DNA from: Cognatishimia sp. F0-27
GTDB lineage: Bacteria > Pseudomonadota > Alphaproteobacteria > Rhodobacterales > Rhodobacteraceae
Direction: 5' to 3'
DNA length: 64,000 nucleotides
Assembly (NCBI RefSeq): GCF_020667845.1
Contig: NZ_JAFMPQ010000011.1
Span: 55,155 to 119,154, forward strand
Made by a program: the position numbers and the translations under genes. A model generated the notes under the pieces. The model saw only the letters and a program-made list of their open reading frames with translations. It made no database searches and was not told the origin of the DNA. Below are positions 1-10,520 of this stretch, piece after piece (position 1 is the stretch's first letter; every line of letters begins with the position of its first letter).

Positions 1-1602
1 TCCGGCACGATCCAGAACGACATTCTCAAGGAGTTCATGGTCCGCAACACCTATGTCTATCCGCCCGAGCCCAGCATGCGGATCATCGCGGATATCATCG
101 AATACACCTCCGCCGAGATGCCGAAATTCAATTCCATTTCGATTTCCGGCTATCACATGCAGGAGGCGGGCGCGAACCTTGTGCAGGAACTGGCCTACAC
201 GCTCGCGGACGGCAAGGAATACGTCAAGACCGCCATGGCGCGCGGCATGGACGTGGACAAGTTTGCAGGCCGCCTGTCGTTCTTCTTTGCGATTGGCAAG
301 AATTTCTTCATGGAAGTGGCGAAGCTGCGCGCGGCGCGGATGCTGTGGCACCGGATCATGACCGAGCTTGGCGCACAGAACCCGCGCTCCAAGATGCTGC
401 GGACCCATTGCCAGACCTCGGGCGTGAGCCTTGCGGAACAGGATCCCTACAACAACGTGGTGCGCACCGCCTATGAGGCGATGTCGGCGGTGCTTGGTGG
501 CACGCAGAGCCTGCACACGAATGCGCTCGACGAGGCCATCGCGTTGCCGACGGAGTTCTCCGCGCGCATTGCCCGCAACACCCAGTTGATCTTGCAGGAA
601 GAGACCGGCGTGACCAAGGTCGTCGATCCGTTGGCCGGGTCTTACTATGTCGAGAAGCTGACCCATGACCTCGCCGAGGCGGCCTGGGCGCTGATCGAGG
701 AGGTCGACGAGATGGGCGGCATGACCAAGGCCGTCGCGTCGGGCATGCCGAAGCTGCGCATCGAGGAGACCGCGGCGCGCCGTCAGGCGGAGATCGACCG
801 GGGCGATGACGTGATCGTCGGGGTCAACAAGTATCGGCTCGCGAAGGAAGACGCGCTGGACATCCTCGATATCGACAACGCCAAGGTCCGCGACGGGCAG
901 ATCGCGCGGCTTGAAAAGATCCGCGCGGAGCGGGACGCGGCAGCCTGTGACGCAGCCTTGGCCGAACTCAGCCGCCGCGCGGAAGAGGGGGGCAACTTGC
1001 TCGAGGCGGCAGTGGAGGCGGCCCGACATCGTGCCAGCGTGGGAGAGATCAGCATGGCGATGGAAAAGGTGTTTGGGCGGCATCGTGCCGAGGTGAAGAC
1101 GCTCGCAGGGGTGTATGGCGCAGCCTACGAGGGCGACGAAGGCTTTGCCGCGATCCAGAAATCGGTTGAGGCCTTTGCCGAGGACGAAGGGCGCCGCCCG
1201 CGGATGCTGGTGGTCAAGATGGGGCAGGACGGGCATGACCGTGGCGCCAAGGTCATCGCGACCGCGTTTGCCGATATCGGGTTTGACGTGGATGTGGGAC
1301 CGCTGTTCCAGACCCCGGATGAGGCCGCGCAGGACGCCATCGACAATGACGTGCATGTGATCGGGATCTCGTCGCAGGCGGCGGGTCACAAGACGTTGGC
1401 GCCGCAGCTTGTCGACGCGCTCAAGGCGCAGGGCGCGGGGGATATCCTCGTGATCTGCGGCGGGGTTATTCCCCAGCAGGATTACGACTTTCTCTACAAG
1501 GCGGGTGTGAAAGCGATCTTCGGGCCGGGAACAAACATCCCCGAGGCGGCACAGGATATTCTGCGCCTGATCCGCGAAGCACGCAGCGACCACGCCGCCT
1601 GA
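1..1602 (+). CDS. Methylmalonyl-CoA mutase, large subunit (5'-partial)
   Basis: Adenosylcobalamin-dependent mutase that interconverts (R)-methylmalonyl-CoA and succinyl-CoA at the end of propionyl-CoA and ethylmalonyl-CoA metabolism in the cytoplasm. The frame is open from base 1, so roughly 175 N-terminal residues lie outside the window; 533 residues are visible. Family motifs seen are GTIQND at the first codons, the substrate-barrel stretch [17 protein letters not shown], and [16 protein letters not shown]-terminal B12 domain carries the cobalt-ligand motif DGHDRG, with the ligand His at visible residue 412, followed by CGGVIP and GPGT. The HCQTSG and DPYNN motifs fit methylmalonyl- better than ethylmalonyl-CoA mutase. 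A hairpin follows the stop. Confidence 0.93.
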   Translation, partial: SGTIQNDILKEFMVRNTYVYPPEPSMRIIADIIEYTSAEMPKFNSISISGYHMQEAGANLVQELAYTLADGKEYVKTAMARGMDVDKFAGRLSFFFAIGKNFFMEVAKLRAARMLWHRIMTELGAQNPRSKMLRTHCQTSGVSLAEQDPYNNVVRTAYEAMSAVLGGTQSLHTNALDEAIALPTEFSARIARNTQLILQEETGVTKVVDPLAGSYYVEKLTHDLAEAAWALIEEVDEMGGMTKAVASGMPKLRIEETAARRQAEIDRGDDVIVGVNKYRLAKEDALDILDIDNAKVRDGQIARLEKIRAERDAAACDAALAELSRRAEEGGNLLEAAVEAARHRASVGEISMAMEKVFGRHRAEVKTLAGVYGAAYEGDEGFAAIQKSVEAFAEDEGRRPRMLVVKMGQDGHDRGAKVIATAFADIGFDVDVGPLFQTPDEAAQDAIDNDVHVIGISSQAAGHKTLAPQLVDALKAQGAGDILVICGGVIPQQDYDFLYKAGVKAIFGPGTNIPEAAQDILRLIREARSDHAA

Positions 1603-1616
1603 GCGAGGTTTTGTCG

Positions 1617-1646
1617 GGGTCCGGGGCGGAAAGCCGCGTCGGACCC
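1617..1646 (+). terminator. Putative transcription terminator hairpin after the mutase gene
   Basis: GGGTCCG at 1617-1623 pairs with CGGACCC at 1640-1646, and inner GCGG pairs with CCGC around an AAAG loop. It starts 14 bases after the mutase stop. There is no U-tract, so this could be a Rho-independent-like or an mRNA-protecting stem. Confidence 0.4.
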
Positions 1647-2143
1647 TGATGGCGCGCAACACCGGATTTGCCCGCAATCGGCGTGGCGGTGTGCGTGCCG
1701 CCCGGCGCGACCGTTGAGGACGCGCGGTGGTCCGAGCAACCATGGCGTCGATGGGGGCGCGAAGATCGGGGGCGCGCGTTCCGTAGGTGCGGCTGGTTCA
1801 CCGAACCGGCAGGCTTGAGGCTCTGGCCCAGAGCGAGAACGGCTTTCTCGTCGCTTCGGTATCCGGAACAGTGCCGTGCAGCAGCGCTCCACACAGCGGC
1901 GGCAACACCTCGGACCCCAAAAGGAACGCGGCGGGCCAGACACCAGCCGCGCGTTTGGGGAGCCTCCCGGACCGGCGCGGATTTCAAGCCTGGGCTACGC
2001 GCGGAGGTGGTCCGGGGCGGGGCGCCATCGAAAGCGACGGAGGATCGGTTTTTGGGGAAGAGCGCGGGGGCGCTCGGACCGGATCGCGCCTGCGGACGGC
2101 TCACCCGCCAGATGCGATACCTTGTTGGTTGAAGGCCCGGACG
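1647..2143. other. Spacer with no supported gene
   Basis: About 500 bases between the mutase and moeA ends. Open frames exist on both strands, but they are arginine/proline-rich, resemble no family and lack ribosome-binding sites. No RNA gene or repeat was recognised. The lexA and comEC genes often found after moeA in relatives are not here. Confidence 0.5.
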
Positions 2144-3310
2144 TCAGAGCGGCAAGTAAGACATTGTCTCTCCCGCCGCGCGCGGCGGGTCGCCCACCGG
2201 ACGCACCACAAGCGCATTGGCCGCGCCGAGGACGGATAACAGGCTCGAGTCCTGGCGGTCGAACACCGTCAGCCCGCTGTCATCGAGCCGCGCGCGCATG
2301 TAGTGTTCTCGCGTTCCATTCGCCGTGATCGGAGCGGCGAGCGGCGCTTCCTGTCGTGGCGCAGGTTCCGCGGGAAGGCCAAGAAGCGCGCGGATCACGG
2401 GGGCCACAAAGACGTGGCCACAGACCATGGCCGAAACCGGATTGCCGGGCAGGCCGATCATCATGGCGGATCCGATCCGGCCCGACATCAATGGTTTGCC
2501 CGGCCGCATGGCGACCTTGTGGAAGGCCTGTTCCATGCCGAGCTCGGCGGCGACCGGCGCAACCAGATCGTGATCCCCAACCGAGGCGCCACCGACCGTG
2601 ATGACAAGATCCGCACCGCTGGCAAGGTCGAAACAGGTCTTGAGAGACGCGGCGTTGTCGCGCGCAATCGGCAGCAGCCTTGGCCTTGCGCCCAAGGCGG
2701 TGAGCAACGCATGCAGACCAAAGGTATTCGAAGCGATGATCTGGTCGGGGCCAAGCGCATCACCGGGCATGACCAATTCGTCACCCGTGGATATCAGCGC
2801 GACATTCGGGCGGCGCGCCACGGTGATTTCGGGCAAGTTCATGGATGCGATCAGGGCGATGTCACTGGCGGTGAGAATGCGCCCGGCTTCGACCCGCGCT
2901 CCCTTGCAGAAATCGTTACCCGCCGGGCGGATATAGCCCGCGGTGTCCAGCGCCGCGCCGATCACGATGGTGTCCCCGTCGCGGGTGACGTCTTCCTGAA
3001 TGACGATCCGGGTCGCACCCGGCGGCACCGGCGCTCCTGTGAAAATGCGCACCGCCTGTCCCGCGCCAACGGCGCCGTCAAACCGCGCGCCCGCGGCGCT
3101 TTCCCCGATGACGGTCAGCCGGTCGCCGGGCCGTGCTTCGGCCACGGCGTAGCCATCCATCGCGGATGCAGGAAAAGGCGGCTGGTCGCGCTCCGCCACG
3201 ACCGGTTCCGCGAGCACGCGACCGGCACCGTCCAGAAGGCTCACCCGTTCCGTGCCAAGCGGCTTGGCGAGGGCGAAAAGCAGGGCAAGGGCGTCGTCGA
3301 CGGTGATCAT
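2144..3310 (-). CDS. moeA: Molybdopterin molybdenumtransferase MoeA
   Basis: Inserts molybdate into adenylylated molybdopterin in the last step of molybdenum cofactor synthesis (cytoplasmic). It is 388 residues, normal for MoeA. The N-terminal domain has [12 protein letters not shown] near residue 45, and [13 protein letters not shown] and [12 protein letters not shown] follow. The MoCF domain shows [20 protein letters not shown] and the conserved MRPGKPL and GLPGNPVS motifs. The ATG overlaps the moaC stop by four bases (ATGA), so it is the last gene of the trpGD-ung-trpC-moaC-moeA run and is probably translationally coupled to moaC. Confidence 0.95.
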   Translation of the reverse strand: MITVDDALALLFALAKPLGTERVSLLDGAGRVLAEPVVAERDQPPFPASAMDGYAVAEARPGDRLTVIGESAAGARFDGAVGAGQAVRIFTGAPVPPGATRIVIQEDVTRDGDTIVIGAALDTAGYIRPAGNDFCKGARVEAGRILTASDIALIASMNLPEITVARRPNVALISTGDELVMPGDALGPDQIIASNTFGLHALLTALGARPRLLPIARDNAASLKTCFDLASGADLVITVGGASVGDHDLVAPVAAELGMEQAFHKVAMRPGKPLMSGRIGSAMMIGLPGNPVSAMVCGHVFVAPVIRALLGLPAEPAPRQEAPLAAPITANGTREHYMRARLDDSGLTVFDRQDSSLLSVLGAANALVVRPVGDPPRAAGETMSYLPL

Positions 3311-3786
3311 TTGGCCTCGAAGCGCCCCGATTTGCCGCCATCCTTGAGAATCACGCGTGTGCCGCCGATTTCCATGGTCTTATCGACCGCCTTGACCATG
3401 TCATAGACCGTCAGCGCGGCGACGGAGACCGCGGTGAGCGCTTCCATCTCGACACCGGTCTGGCCGGTTGTCTTGACCGTCGCCTCGATGCGCAGTCCGG
3501 GAAGGTCGGGGTCCTGCGTCAGATCGACGGTCACCTTGGTCACCGGCAAGGGGTGACAGAGCGGGATCAGCTCCGGCGTCTTCTTGGCGCCCATGATCCC
3601 GGCGAGCCGCGCCACCCCGACGACGTCACCCTTCCTGGCGCGCCCTTCGGTGATCAGCGCGAAGGTTTCGGGCGCCATGCGCACCCAGCCTTCTGCGGTG
3701 GCAATGCGCGCCGTGACGGCCTTTTCGGAGACATCGACCATATGCGCATGGCCGGCCTCGTCGAAATGGGTCAGACCGCCGCTCAT
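3307..3786 (-). CDS. moaC: Cyclic pyranopterin monophosphate synthase MoaC
   Basis: Works with MoaA to convert GTP-derived 3',8-cyclo-GTP to cyclic pyranopterin monophosphate, the first committed step of molybdenum cofactor synthesis. It is 159 residues, the usual length. Visible family motifs are the N-terminal [25 protein letters not shown] near residue 75, [12 protein letters not shown] near 110, and MVKAVDK with the active-site Asp/Lys. ATGA overlaps join it to trpC upstream and moeA downstream. Confidence 0.95.
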   Translation of the reverse strand: MSGGLTHFDEAGHAHMVDVSEKAVTARIATAEGWVRMAPETFALITEGRARKGDVVGVARLAGIMGAKKTPELIPLCHPLPVTKVTVDLTQDPDLPGLRIEATVKTTGQTGVEMEALTAVSVAALTVYDMVKAVDKTMEIGGTRVILKDGGKSGRFEAK

Positions 3787-4586
3787 GCCGGCACCGGGTC
3801 TGCAAGCAGCGCGCGGGTCGCGCTTTCCACGTCCGTCTGGCGCATGAGGCTTTCCCCGATCAGGAAGGCGCGCGCGCCATGCCCGGCCATATCCGCCAGA
3901 TCGGCGGGGGTGTTGAGCCCGGATTCGGAAATCAGGAACCGATCCTCGGGAACCGCCCGCGACAGAACCCGCGTGGTGTCCAGCGTGGTCTCGAAAGTCT
4001 TGAGGTTGCGGTTGTTGACGCCGATCAACGGCGATTTAAGAGCCAGGGCCCGGTCGAGTTCGGGCCGGTCATGCACTTCGATCAACGCGTCCATGCCCCA
4101 GCTTGCCGCGGCATCCTCCAATTCGGCAGCCTGCGCATCGGAAACGCTGGCCATGATGATCAGGATGCAGTCGGCCCCAAGCGCGCGTGCCTCGGCCACC
4201 TGGTAGGGGTCATACATGAAGTCCTTGCGCAACGCCGGCAGGCCGGTTGCCTCGCGGGCCTCCACGAGGAACGCCTTGGCGCCCTGGAACGACGGTGTGT
4301 CGGTCAACACGGAGAGGCAGGTCGCGCCGCCAGCCTCATAGGCGCGGGCAAGCGTCGCCGGGTCGAAATCCGCGCGGATCAGCCCTTTGGAGGGGGACGC
4401 TTTCTTGACCTCGGCAATCAACCCGTAGCCCTGGGTGGCAGCGGTCCTGAGCGCTTTGGCGAAGGGGCGCAAGGCAGGCGCTGCGCGCGCGGCTTCCTCT
4501 ACCTCGGAAAGGGGGCGGGCGGCCTTGTCGGCGGCCACCTCTTCAAGCTTGTAAGCCTTGATCTTGTCGAGAATTGTCTGGGTCAT
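3783..4586 (-). CDS. trpC: Indole-3-glycerol phosphate synthase TrpC
   Basis: Closes the indole ring from CdRP in tryptophan synthesis. The protein is 267 residues and monofunctional (no fused PRAI domain). A (beta/alpha)8 barrel is recognisable from [57 protein letters not shown] and ISESGL. The open frame runs 14 codons further upstream. The ATG at 4586 is chosen because MTQTILDKI matches family N-termini and because it overlaps the ung stop as ATGA. It is expressed from the trpG operon through ung. Confidence 0.94.
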   Translation of the reverse strand: MTQTILDKIKAYKLEEVAADKAARPLSEVEEAARAAPALRPFAKALRTAATQGYGLIAEVKKASPSKGLIRADFDPATLARAYEAGGATCLSVLTDTPSFQGAKAFLVEAREATGLPALRKDFMYDPYQVAEARALGADCILIIMASVSDAQAAELEDAAASWGMDALIEVHDRPELDRALALKSPLIGVNNRNLKTFETTLDTTRVLSRAVPEDRFLISESGLNTPADLADMAGHGARAFLIGESLMRQTDVESATRALLADPVPA

Positions 4587-5260
4587 AAGGTCGTCGTCTC
4601 GGTCTTTTCGGGGGCGGGGCCAGCCCAATCAATCGCGGTGTGTCCCTTGGCAATAAGCCACTCGTTGACCCGCGAAAAGGGGCGCGAGCCGAAAAAGCCG
4701 CGTCGCGCCGAAAGAGGAGAGGGGTGAGGGCTTTCGATCCGCAACGCCTCCTTGTGCCGGATGACCGCAGCCAGCTGCTGTGCATGTTTGCCCCACAGGA
4801 TATAGGCGCGCGGCCGGTCGTCCAGACGGTGCAGCACATCGCGCACCAGATGCAGCCAGCCAAGCCGCGCATGGGCGCCTGCCTCTCCGGCAGGCACGGA
4901 CAGCGCGGAGTTCAGCAGCAACACGCCTTGATCGGCCCAGAACCGCAGATCGCCGGTCACCGGGCAGGCACCGAGATCCGCCTGCATCTCCTTGAAGATA
5001 TTGGCGAGACTGCGGGGCAGGGGAGTGACCTCCGGCGCCACCGAAAAGGCGAAACCATGCGCATGGCCGGGCGTCGGATAGGGGTCCTGACCGAGGATCA
5101 CAACCCGCACCGTTTCGGGTGGGCAGGCGTCGAGCGCGGCAAACCGGTGCGGTTCGGGTGGCAGAACGGGACGCGTTTCCGCGGCAAGGGCCGCCCGCAC
5201 TCTGGGCCACTGCGTTGTCCAGAAGGGCAGATCGGCCCAAGCGGAAGGGATGCGTGACAC
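4583..5260 (-). CDS. ung: Uracil-DNA glycosylase, family 1
   Basis: Removes uracil from DNA to start base-excision repair. The protein is 225 residues. It has the family-1 water-activating motif [13 protein letters not shown] near residue 57, the motif [17 protein letters not shown] near 115 and the C-terminal minor-groove loop [18 protein letters not shown]. It starts 15 bases after the trpD stop and its stop overlaps the trpC start. It is therefore embedded in the tryptophan operon, where relatives I know have trpD directly next to trpC. It is probably co-transcribed with anthranilate genes although functionally unrelated. Confidence 0.95.
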   Translation of the reverse strand: MSRIPSAWADLPFWTTQWPRVRAALAAETRPVLPPEPHRFAALDACPPETVRVVILGQDPYPTPGHAHGFAFSVAPEVTPLPRSLANIFKEMQADLGACPVTGDLRFWADQGVLLLNSALSVPAGEAGAHARLGWLHLVRDVLHRLDDRPRAYILWGKHAQQLAAVIRHKEALRIESPHPSPLSARRGFFGSRPFSRVNEWLIAKGHTAIDWAGPAPEKTETTTL

Positions 5261-5275
5261 GGTCTGTGGCGCGTC

Positions 5276-6298
5276 TCAGGCGGCGGCTTGCGTCGCGGCG
5301 GCAAGCGCTTCGAGCTTGGCCCTGGCCGCGCCGCTGTCGATGCTCTCGCGCGCCATGGTCACCCCGTCGCGCAGATCCGCCGCACGCCCTGCGACCACCA
5401 GAGCGGCGGCAGCGTTCAGCAGAACGGCATCCCGATACGCGCCTGCGGCCCCATCGAGCAAGGCCCGGAACGCAGCTGCGTTTTCGGCGGGCGCACCGCC
5501 GAGGATCTCTTCGAACGGATGCACGGGCAGGCCGGCATCTTCCGGGTGGATCTCCGCTTCGCGGACCGAGCCGTCCTCTTCAAGCGCGGCGAGCCAGCTG
5601 ACGCCGGTGATGGTCAGCTCGTCGGTGCCGTCGGAGCCGTGGACCAGCCAGGCGCGTTCGGAGCCGAGCTGGCCGAGCGTTTCGGCCATTGGGCGGATCA
5701 GGTCGCGGGCGAAGGCCCCGGTGAGCTGGCGTTTGACCCCGGCGGGGTTGGTCAATGGCCCCAGAATGTTGAAGATCGTGCGCGTGCCGAGTTCCGCCCG
5801 GACCGGGCCCACATGGGCCATGGCCGGGTGGTGCATGGGCGCCATCATGAAGCCGATCCCGCATTGTGCGATGGCCTTCTCGACCGCCGCGGCATTGATC
5901 ATCACGGCGATACCCATCTCTCCGAGCGCATCGGCCGCGCCGGATTTGGAGCTGAGATTGCGGTTTCCGTGTTTGGCCACAGGCACCCCTGCGCCGGCGA
6001 CCACAAAGGCGGTGGCAGTGGAGATGTTCAGTGTGCCCTTGCCATCGCCGCCGGTGCCGACGATGTCCATCGCGCCTGCGGGCGCTTGAACCTTGTGGCA
6101 TTTGGCGCGCATGACCGCGGCGGCGGCTGCGTATTCTTCGACGGTTTCGCCGCGCGTGCGCAGGGCCATCAGGAGGCCACCGATCTGGGCCGGGGTTGCC
6201 GCCCCTTCAAACAGAGTGGTGAAGGCCCGCTCTGCTTCAGCGCGGGTCAGGGGGCGATCGGCGGCGGCACCGATCAAGGGGCGGATATCGTCACTCAC
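5276..6298 (-). CDS. trpD: Anthranilate phosphoribosyltransferase TrpD
   Basis: Transfers phosphoribose from PRPP to anthranilate, the second step of tryptophan synthesis. The protein is 340 residues, typical. Seen are [11 protein letters not shown] near residue 43, the glycine-rich PRPP loop [19 protein letters not shown] near 80, [22 protein letters not shown], the LGPLTNPAG motif near 180 and [11 protein letters not shown]. The start codon is GTG, overlapping the trpG stop as GTGA, which fixes the start and suggests coupling. Confidence 0.95.
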   Translation of the reverse strand: MSDDIRPLIGAAADRPLTRAEAERAFTTLFEGAATPAQIGGLLMALRTRGETVEEYAAAAAVMRAKCHKVQAPAGAMDIVGTGGDGKGTLNISTATAFVVAGAGVPVAKHGNRNLSSKSGAADALGEMGIAVMINAAAVEKAIAQCGIGFMMAPMHHPAMAHVGPVRAELGTRTIFNILGPLTNPAGVKRQLTGAFARDLIRPMAETLGQLGSERAWLVHGSDGTDELTITGVSWLAALEEDGSVREAEIHPEDAGLPVHPFEEILGGAPAENAAAFRALLDGAAGAYRDAVLLNAAAALVVAGRAADLRDGVTMARESIDSGAARAKLEALAAATQAAA

Positions 6299-6876
6299 GC
6301 GGGCACCTTCACGCTGTCGAGGAAAGTCTTGAGCATCGCGTGGCCATGCTCGGACCGGATGGACTCAGGGTGGAACTGAACGCCGTGAACAGGCAGCGTG
6401 CGATGGGCGAGACCCATGATCGTGCCGTCTTCGAGCGTGGCGGTCACTTCAAGGCAATCGGGTAACCCCTCGCGGGAGACCACGAGCGAGTGATAGCGCG
6501 TTGCCGAGAGCGGCGACGGCAGCCCGGCAAAGACGCTCTTGCCCTCGTGATGCATGAGGCCGGCCTTGCCGTGCACGATCTCGTCATGGCGCACCACCGT
6601 GCCGCCAAAAGCTTGCCCGATGGTCTGGTGGCCGAGGCACACGCCCAGAAGCGGGATCTCCGCCTCGGCAGCGGCGCGGGTCAGCGCAAGGCAGATGCCC
6701 GCACGGTCCGGATCGCAGGGGCCGGGGCTGAGCACGATGGCGTCCGGGCGCAGGGCGATAGCCTCTTCGGCGCTGAGCGCATCGTTGCGGCGCACATCGA
6801 CCGCCGCACCAAGCTCGCCAATGTAATGCACGAGGTTCCAGGTGAAGCTGTCATAATTGTCGATCAGCAAAATCAT
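6295..6876 (-). CDS. trpG: Anthranilate synthase glutaminase component TrpG
   Basis: Glutamine amidotransferase (193 residues) that feeds ammonia to TrpE. Motifs are [16 protein letters not shown] at the N-terminus, [12 protein letters not shown], the nucleophile elbow LLGVCLGHQ and the catalytic HPES near the C-terminus. The frame is open further upstream without family similarity; [11 protein letters not shown] at 6876 is the conserved start, with GGAG about 12 bases before it. trpE is not adjacent in this window. It is the first gene of the operon and divergent from the deacetylase gene, so the operon promoter should lie in 6877-7006 or further upstream. Confidence 0.95.
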   Translation of the reverse strand: MILLIDNYDSFTWNLVHYIGELGAAVDVRRNDALSAEEAIALRPDAIVLSPGPCDPDRAGICLALTRAAAEAEIPLLGVCLGHQTIGQAFGGTVVRHDEIVHGKAGLMHHEGKSVFAGLPSPLSATRYHSLVVSREGLPDCLEVTATLEDGTIMGLAHRTLPVHGVQFHPESIRSEHGHAMLKTFLDSVKVPA

Positions 6877-7006
6877 GGGCTCACGGGTCTCCGGGGCTGG
6901 CGGCGAGGCGGCGTTCAGCGGTATACATGCACAGGCAGTCAGAGCGAGGTCAAGGGCAACGGCCCGGCGCGCGCTGGCGACGAGCGGGGCAGGAGGCAAG
7001 AGCGCC

Positions 7007-8635
7007 ATGGCACGTGGATTTCTGATGGGGTTGGTCTGGGGCACGGTTGTGTCCGGGGTTGGTGTGGGCGCGCTGTCGGTGCTGACCGGGCCCGGGCCGG
7101 ACGCGGCCAATGACGCTGAACCGCCACAGGCGGTTGTGGAAGACCCCGCGCCTGCGGCTGAGGCGCTGGGAGCAGACCCTGATGTGCCCGCACGGGTGGA
7201 CGCGGCAGCGGACACTGTCGTGGCGGAGGACGCGCCGGATCAGCCACCAGCTGCGCCGCAACCCGACCCGAACAGGGCCGAAGACGAAGCGGCCTTGGCC
7301 CGTGCAGCAGAGGCGGATCCGGATGCACCGGGCCGACGCCCGCCGCCGGAGGCCGCCGTGGACCTACCCGTGCTCCAGACCGATCCGCTTGCTGCGCCGG
7401 AAACGCCGGTCGTGATCGGCGCAGACACGACTCCGCTTGCGCCGCCCGATGTGGGGGCACCGCCGGACACGGTCCTGACCGCGCCGCCGGTCCGCGACGA
7501 GGCCGCTGCCGGTCGGGGGATCGACGTGACCACCGATGGGCCGGTGCTGCCTGCGGGCCAGGCTGCAGCACCGGGTCTGGTGGATCCCGAGGCCGGGCGC
7601 GATACCGCGCTTGCGCCGCTGCAACCGCCAGCGCCGCCCTTGCCGCAGGGCGATTCGGCGCTGATCGTCGAGGAGGTCGCGGAAGACCCGTCCGCGGAGG
7701 CGGCGCCGGTCGAAGAGCCCGCGCCGGATGAAAGCGACGCGGTTGCCGAGGACGACGCCGCCCCGCCCGAGGAGCAAGACGCGGCGCCGGAAGAGGAGAC
7801 CGGCCCACAGATCGGTCGCCCGGCGGTTTCTCTGGTCGAGCGCGAAGGCGCGGTCACCACGAGCCGCCTGCCACGGATTGGAGGGGGCGGTGGCGATGTC
7901 GCCGATGCCGATTCCTCTACGAATGCGGACGCGGATACGGATGCGGAAGATGAGGCGCGGCCATTGGCGCGATATGCTGCGTCGGCGGAGGCGGACCCTG
8001 CCAAGCCCCGCGTCTCCATCATATTGATCGACGACCCGACCGGCCCGCTCGGACCCGAAGCGCTCGCGCCGCTTCCCTTTCCCGTCACATTTGCCGTCGA
8101 TCCCCAAACTGAAGGAGCCTCGAACCGTGCCGAAGCCTATCGCGTCGCCGGATTCGAGGTGCTTGCGATTGGCGCGATGCCCGAGGGCGCGCAGGCCTCC
8201 GATGTGGAAGTGTCCCTGTCTGCGGTGCTCGACAGCGTGCCCACCGCGATCGGTGTGATGGAAGCGCCTGAGGGTGGGCTTCAAGACAGCCGCACCGTCA
8301 CGGTCCAGACCGCTCAGGCCCTGGCCGCATCGGGACACGGCCTTGTTCTGATGCCAAAGGGGTTGAATACCGGCGAGCAGCTTGCCGCGCGCGAAGGCGT
8401 GCCGTCCGTATCGGTCTTCCGGGATTTTGATGGAGAAGGGCAGGATGAGCGCGTCATTCGCCGCTTTCTGGATCAGGCAGCATTCCGGGCGCGACAGGAC
8501 GGGGCAGTTGTGATGATGGGACGGCTGAGCGCGGATACGGTTTCGGCGCTGGTTCTCTGGGGCTTGCAGGACCGCGCGGCCACCGTGTCTATCGTGCCGG
8601 TGTCGCACATCCTGTTGAACCCGTCGGAAAACTGA
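7007..8635 (+). CDS. Exported divergent polysaccharide deacetylase (YibQ-like) with a long acidic linker
   Basis: 542 residues. One membrane segment (about residues 5-27) is followed by about 300 residues of low-complexity Ala/Pro/Asp/Glu sequence. A C-terminal divergent polysaccharide deacetylase domain begins near residue 340 ([16 protein letters not shown]) and continues with [22 protein letters not shown], and [17 protein letters not shown] with IVPVSHIL. The family is thought to act on cell-envelope glycans, but many members lack a proven activity. ATG 7007 is preferred because AGGAGG lies 10 bases upstream and the hydrophobic anchor follows at once; earlier codons in frame look untranslated. 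It stands alone, divergent from trpG. Confidence 0.82.
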   Translation: MARGFLMGLVWGTVVSGVGVGALSVLTGPGPDAANDAEPPQAVVEDPAPAAEALGADPDVPARVDAAADTVVAEDAPDQPPAAPQPDPNRAEDEAALARAAEADPDAPGRRPPPEAAVDLPVLQTDPLAAPETPVVIGADTTPLAPPDVGAPPDTVLTAPPVRDEAAAGRGIDVTTDGPVLPAGQAAAPGLVDPEAGRDTALAPLQPPAPPLPQGDSALIVEEVAEDPSAEAAPVEEPAPDESDAVAEDDAAPPEEQDAAPEEETGPQIGRPAVSLVEREGAVTTSRLPRIGGGGGDVADADSSTNADADTDAEDEARPLARYAASAEADPAKPRVSIILIDDPTGPLGPEALAPLPFPVTFAVDPQTEGASNRAEAYRVAGFEVLAIGAMPEGAQASDVEVSLSAVLDSVPTAIGVMEAPEGGLQDSRTVTVQTAQALAASGHGLVLMPKGLNTGEQLAAREGVPSVSVFRDFDGEGQDERVIRRFLDQAAFRARQDGAVVMMGRLSADTVSALVLWGLQDRAATVSIVPVSHILLNPSEN

Positions 8636-9141
8636 ACGGGTCGTTCGGGTTTCGGAGACGGGTGCCGCGTTTCTTGACCTTTGGTGCGGAGGGGCGGTTT
8701 GCCGCCATGGTTTGACTCTGCGCCGCGTGGCGTGCGCGAGTTGTAGGCACGAGGGCTGAGACCTCCCTTGATGTCCTGATGCCCTTCGCGCCCATGGGAT
8801 GCAGGCCCTGTCCGGCGCGTGCCACGCAAGGCTGCGGGGTCGCTTGCGGCGGGCGCGGATCCACCCGGTGGCCCTGTGGTCGCTCCCGCTTGCAGTGTCA
8901 GGGCCAAGGCCAAGCGTGCCGGTTTTGGTTCGGGCGGCGGGTCGGTCTCCGGGTCTGGATCGGGCGGAAGGTCCGTCTGAAGCCGGATGACTATGCGGCG
9001 GCGTTAATCCAACCGGTAAAGGACCGTTCCGCAAAGCGGCGCGCCTTATCAGCCGTATCGATTTCTGAGGCACCGCGTCTGACGGTGCGGACAACAGGCC
9101 CCGCCAACCGCCAATGCGCAAATCCGGCGCGGACCGCGTGT
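8636..9141. other. Spacer with no supported gene
   Basis: About 500 bases between the deacetylase stop and the end of the converging DUF1638 gene. No open frame on either strand resembles a family or has a good ribosome-binding site. No convincing hairpin terminator was found. Confidence 0.45.
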
Positions 9142-9918
9142 CTAACCCTGCGTCACCAGAGGGGTGTCCGCCCATCTCGAAATCGTGCTTTGCAGTTCCC
9201 CGTAGCCGGTCAGTCGTCGCTCAAACCGCAAGCCGAGTCGTGCGGCGGCATCCTCTGCCTTGGTGGTCAGCGCGGGATCTTCGGTTTGCGCCAGATAGAC
9301 CAATACCTCGTAATGCGCGAAATAACTGTCACGCAGGTCCGGGTGCTGATCCAGCCCGAGCGGTTTCCAGACAAAGGCATCAAACTGGCGCACAAGAAAG
9401 TCGGTCAGATAAAAGGCGGTCATTTCATCCCGCGCCGCGAAGCGCTCCAGCCCGTCAAAGAAGGCATAGCAATGCGGGCCACGGATCATCTCGACATCCA
9501 GCCGCGCACAGGTCGCTTCAAGGACGCCGCCTGTGCCGCAATCCGCGTAGGCCACGAAGATCGTCTTGTAGTGCTGGCGATGGCGCAAAACCGCATCTTC
9601 AACCGCGCTTGCAATCCGCTCGGGATGGTTGTGCAGGATTGCAGGCAGGCACGTCAGGTCCAGATGCGACCAGCCGCCAATGCGTTTGATTTCGAGGATC
9701 TCCCGGGCGAGGGCGCCGCAGGCAATCATGAGGATCGAGCCGGTGCCGACCGGTTTCAGGCCAGCCTCTGCCAAAATCGCGTCGCTGAGCGAGGCTGCAT
9801 TCGATGCGCCGCTCTCATTTTGTTGCGCCGGGGAGTCGCTGTCGGAAAATAGCGGCTTGGCACGGCGACCGCGTCGCCGCTGTCCACTCCTGTTCCGCTC
9901 AGGCTTGGCCGTCGTCAT
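9142..9918 (-). CDS. DUF1638 family protein
   Basis: 258 residues of unknown biochemical function. The first 60 residues are Arg/Ser-rich and variable. The conserved domain starts near ILMIACGALAREI and has YADCGTGGVL, IRGPHCYAFFDG and a C-terminal region ending RLTGYGEL. The conserved Cys residues in ACGAL, LTCLP, ADCGTGG and GPHC could bind a metal or take part in chemistry (inference). DUF1638 proteins are repeatedly found beside corrinoid methyltransferase genes, and here a corrinoid protein gene lies upstream on the same strand. The ATG overlaps the end of a 57-residue membrane-protein gene by 20 bases, so translation is likely coupled. Confidence 0.85.
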   Translation of the reverse strand: MTTAKPERNRSGQRRRGRRAKPLFSDSDSPAQQNESGASNAASLSDAILAEAGLKPVGTGSILMIACGALAREILEIKRIGGWSHLDLTCLPAILHNHPERIASAVEDAVLRHRQHYKTIFVAYADCGTGGVLEATCARLDVEMIRGPHCYAFFDGLERFAARDEMTAFYLTDFLVRQFDAFVWKPLGLDQHPDLRDSYFAHYEVLVYLAQTEDPALTTKAEDAAARLGLRFERRLTGYGELQSTISRWADTPLVTQG

Positions 9919-10072
9919 AAGGGGTATCGGCCAATGCCCAGCGCAGGATCAGCGCGAGACAGAGCAGCATTGGCACCACGGTCACAAGGCCCCATGCGTT
10001 CAGTGCCCAGATCGTGAGGCCCCCGGCCGCAAGAACCGAAAAGATCAAAAGTGCCAATGACGTCACAGGCAT
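9899..10072 (-). CDS. Small two-helix membrane protein coupled to DUF1638
   Basis: 57 residues, too short for most gene callers. It starts MPVTSLALLIFSVL and has two hydrophobic helices (about residues 5-24 and 28-46) joined by a short turn (NAWG), then a polar tail ADTPYDDGQA. AAGGAG lies six bases before this ATG. An ATG two codons earlier abuts that site and is less likely. The last 20 bases overlap the DUF1638 start. No homologue is recognised. Position and overlap suggest that it anchors or partners the DUF1638 protein at the membrane (inference). Confidence 0.7.
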   Translation of the reverse strand: MPVTSLALLIFSVLAAGGLTIWALNAWGLVTVVPMLLCLALILRWALADTPYDDGQA

Positions 10073-10078
10073 GCTCAT

Positions 10079-10520
10079 CTCCTTTGCCCAAATAATATGG
10101 GGCAGATTCGGTTAAAGAAAAAGGCAGGATGCAAGAATTTCCCAAAGATTGCGCGGAGCCGCGCAGGGTCTTGGCCGGCAACGCCGATTTTGACACATGC
10201 GAGACAGGCAGGCCGCTGCGGCAAGGGGCGTGACAATCGCTGTTTTGCGTTGTTTTCAAAGAGCTTTTGACGATGCCATTTTTTGCATCGATTTGCGTCT
10301 CGCCATTGCTCAAGGACTGGGCGTCGCCGGTCGCGCGCTGAAACACACCGTTTCTGTTCCGTGTTTTGCGGGCCACTAACGCCGTATTTCACGGGGCAGC
10401 CCGTTGGCCAGCGCGCGCTCCGGGTCGGGCTGCTGTTGCCTGAATGCGCCCAGGGGCAGGCGTTCTGCGGTTCGCCGAACCGTGAGGGACGGCGCGGCAA
10501 ACCGGAAGGGTCTGGTCCGC
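10079..10520. other. Spacer upstream of the small membrane protein gene
   Basis: About 440 bases between the corrinoid protein stop and the small gene downstream on the same strand. It is visibly less GC-rich near 10080-10140 and 10230-10310. The open frames on both strands are not family-like. It may hold a promoter for the small gene and DUF1638, but I could not assign a clear -35/-10 pair. Confidence 0.4.

Noticed and set aside
6877..7215. N-terminal extension of trpG or a lipoprotein gene upstream (LTAC-like lipobox)
   Set aside because: In frame with trpG but without a conserved start or ribosome site; [11 protein letters not shown] is the universal TrpG start.
7364..9175. 603-codon open frame on the minus strand opposite the deacetylase
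   Set aside because: Shadow of GC-rich antisense DNA; arginine-rich, no domain, no ribosome site, and extends into empty spacer.
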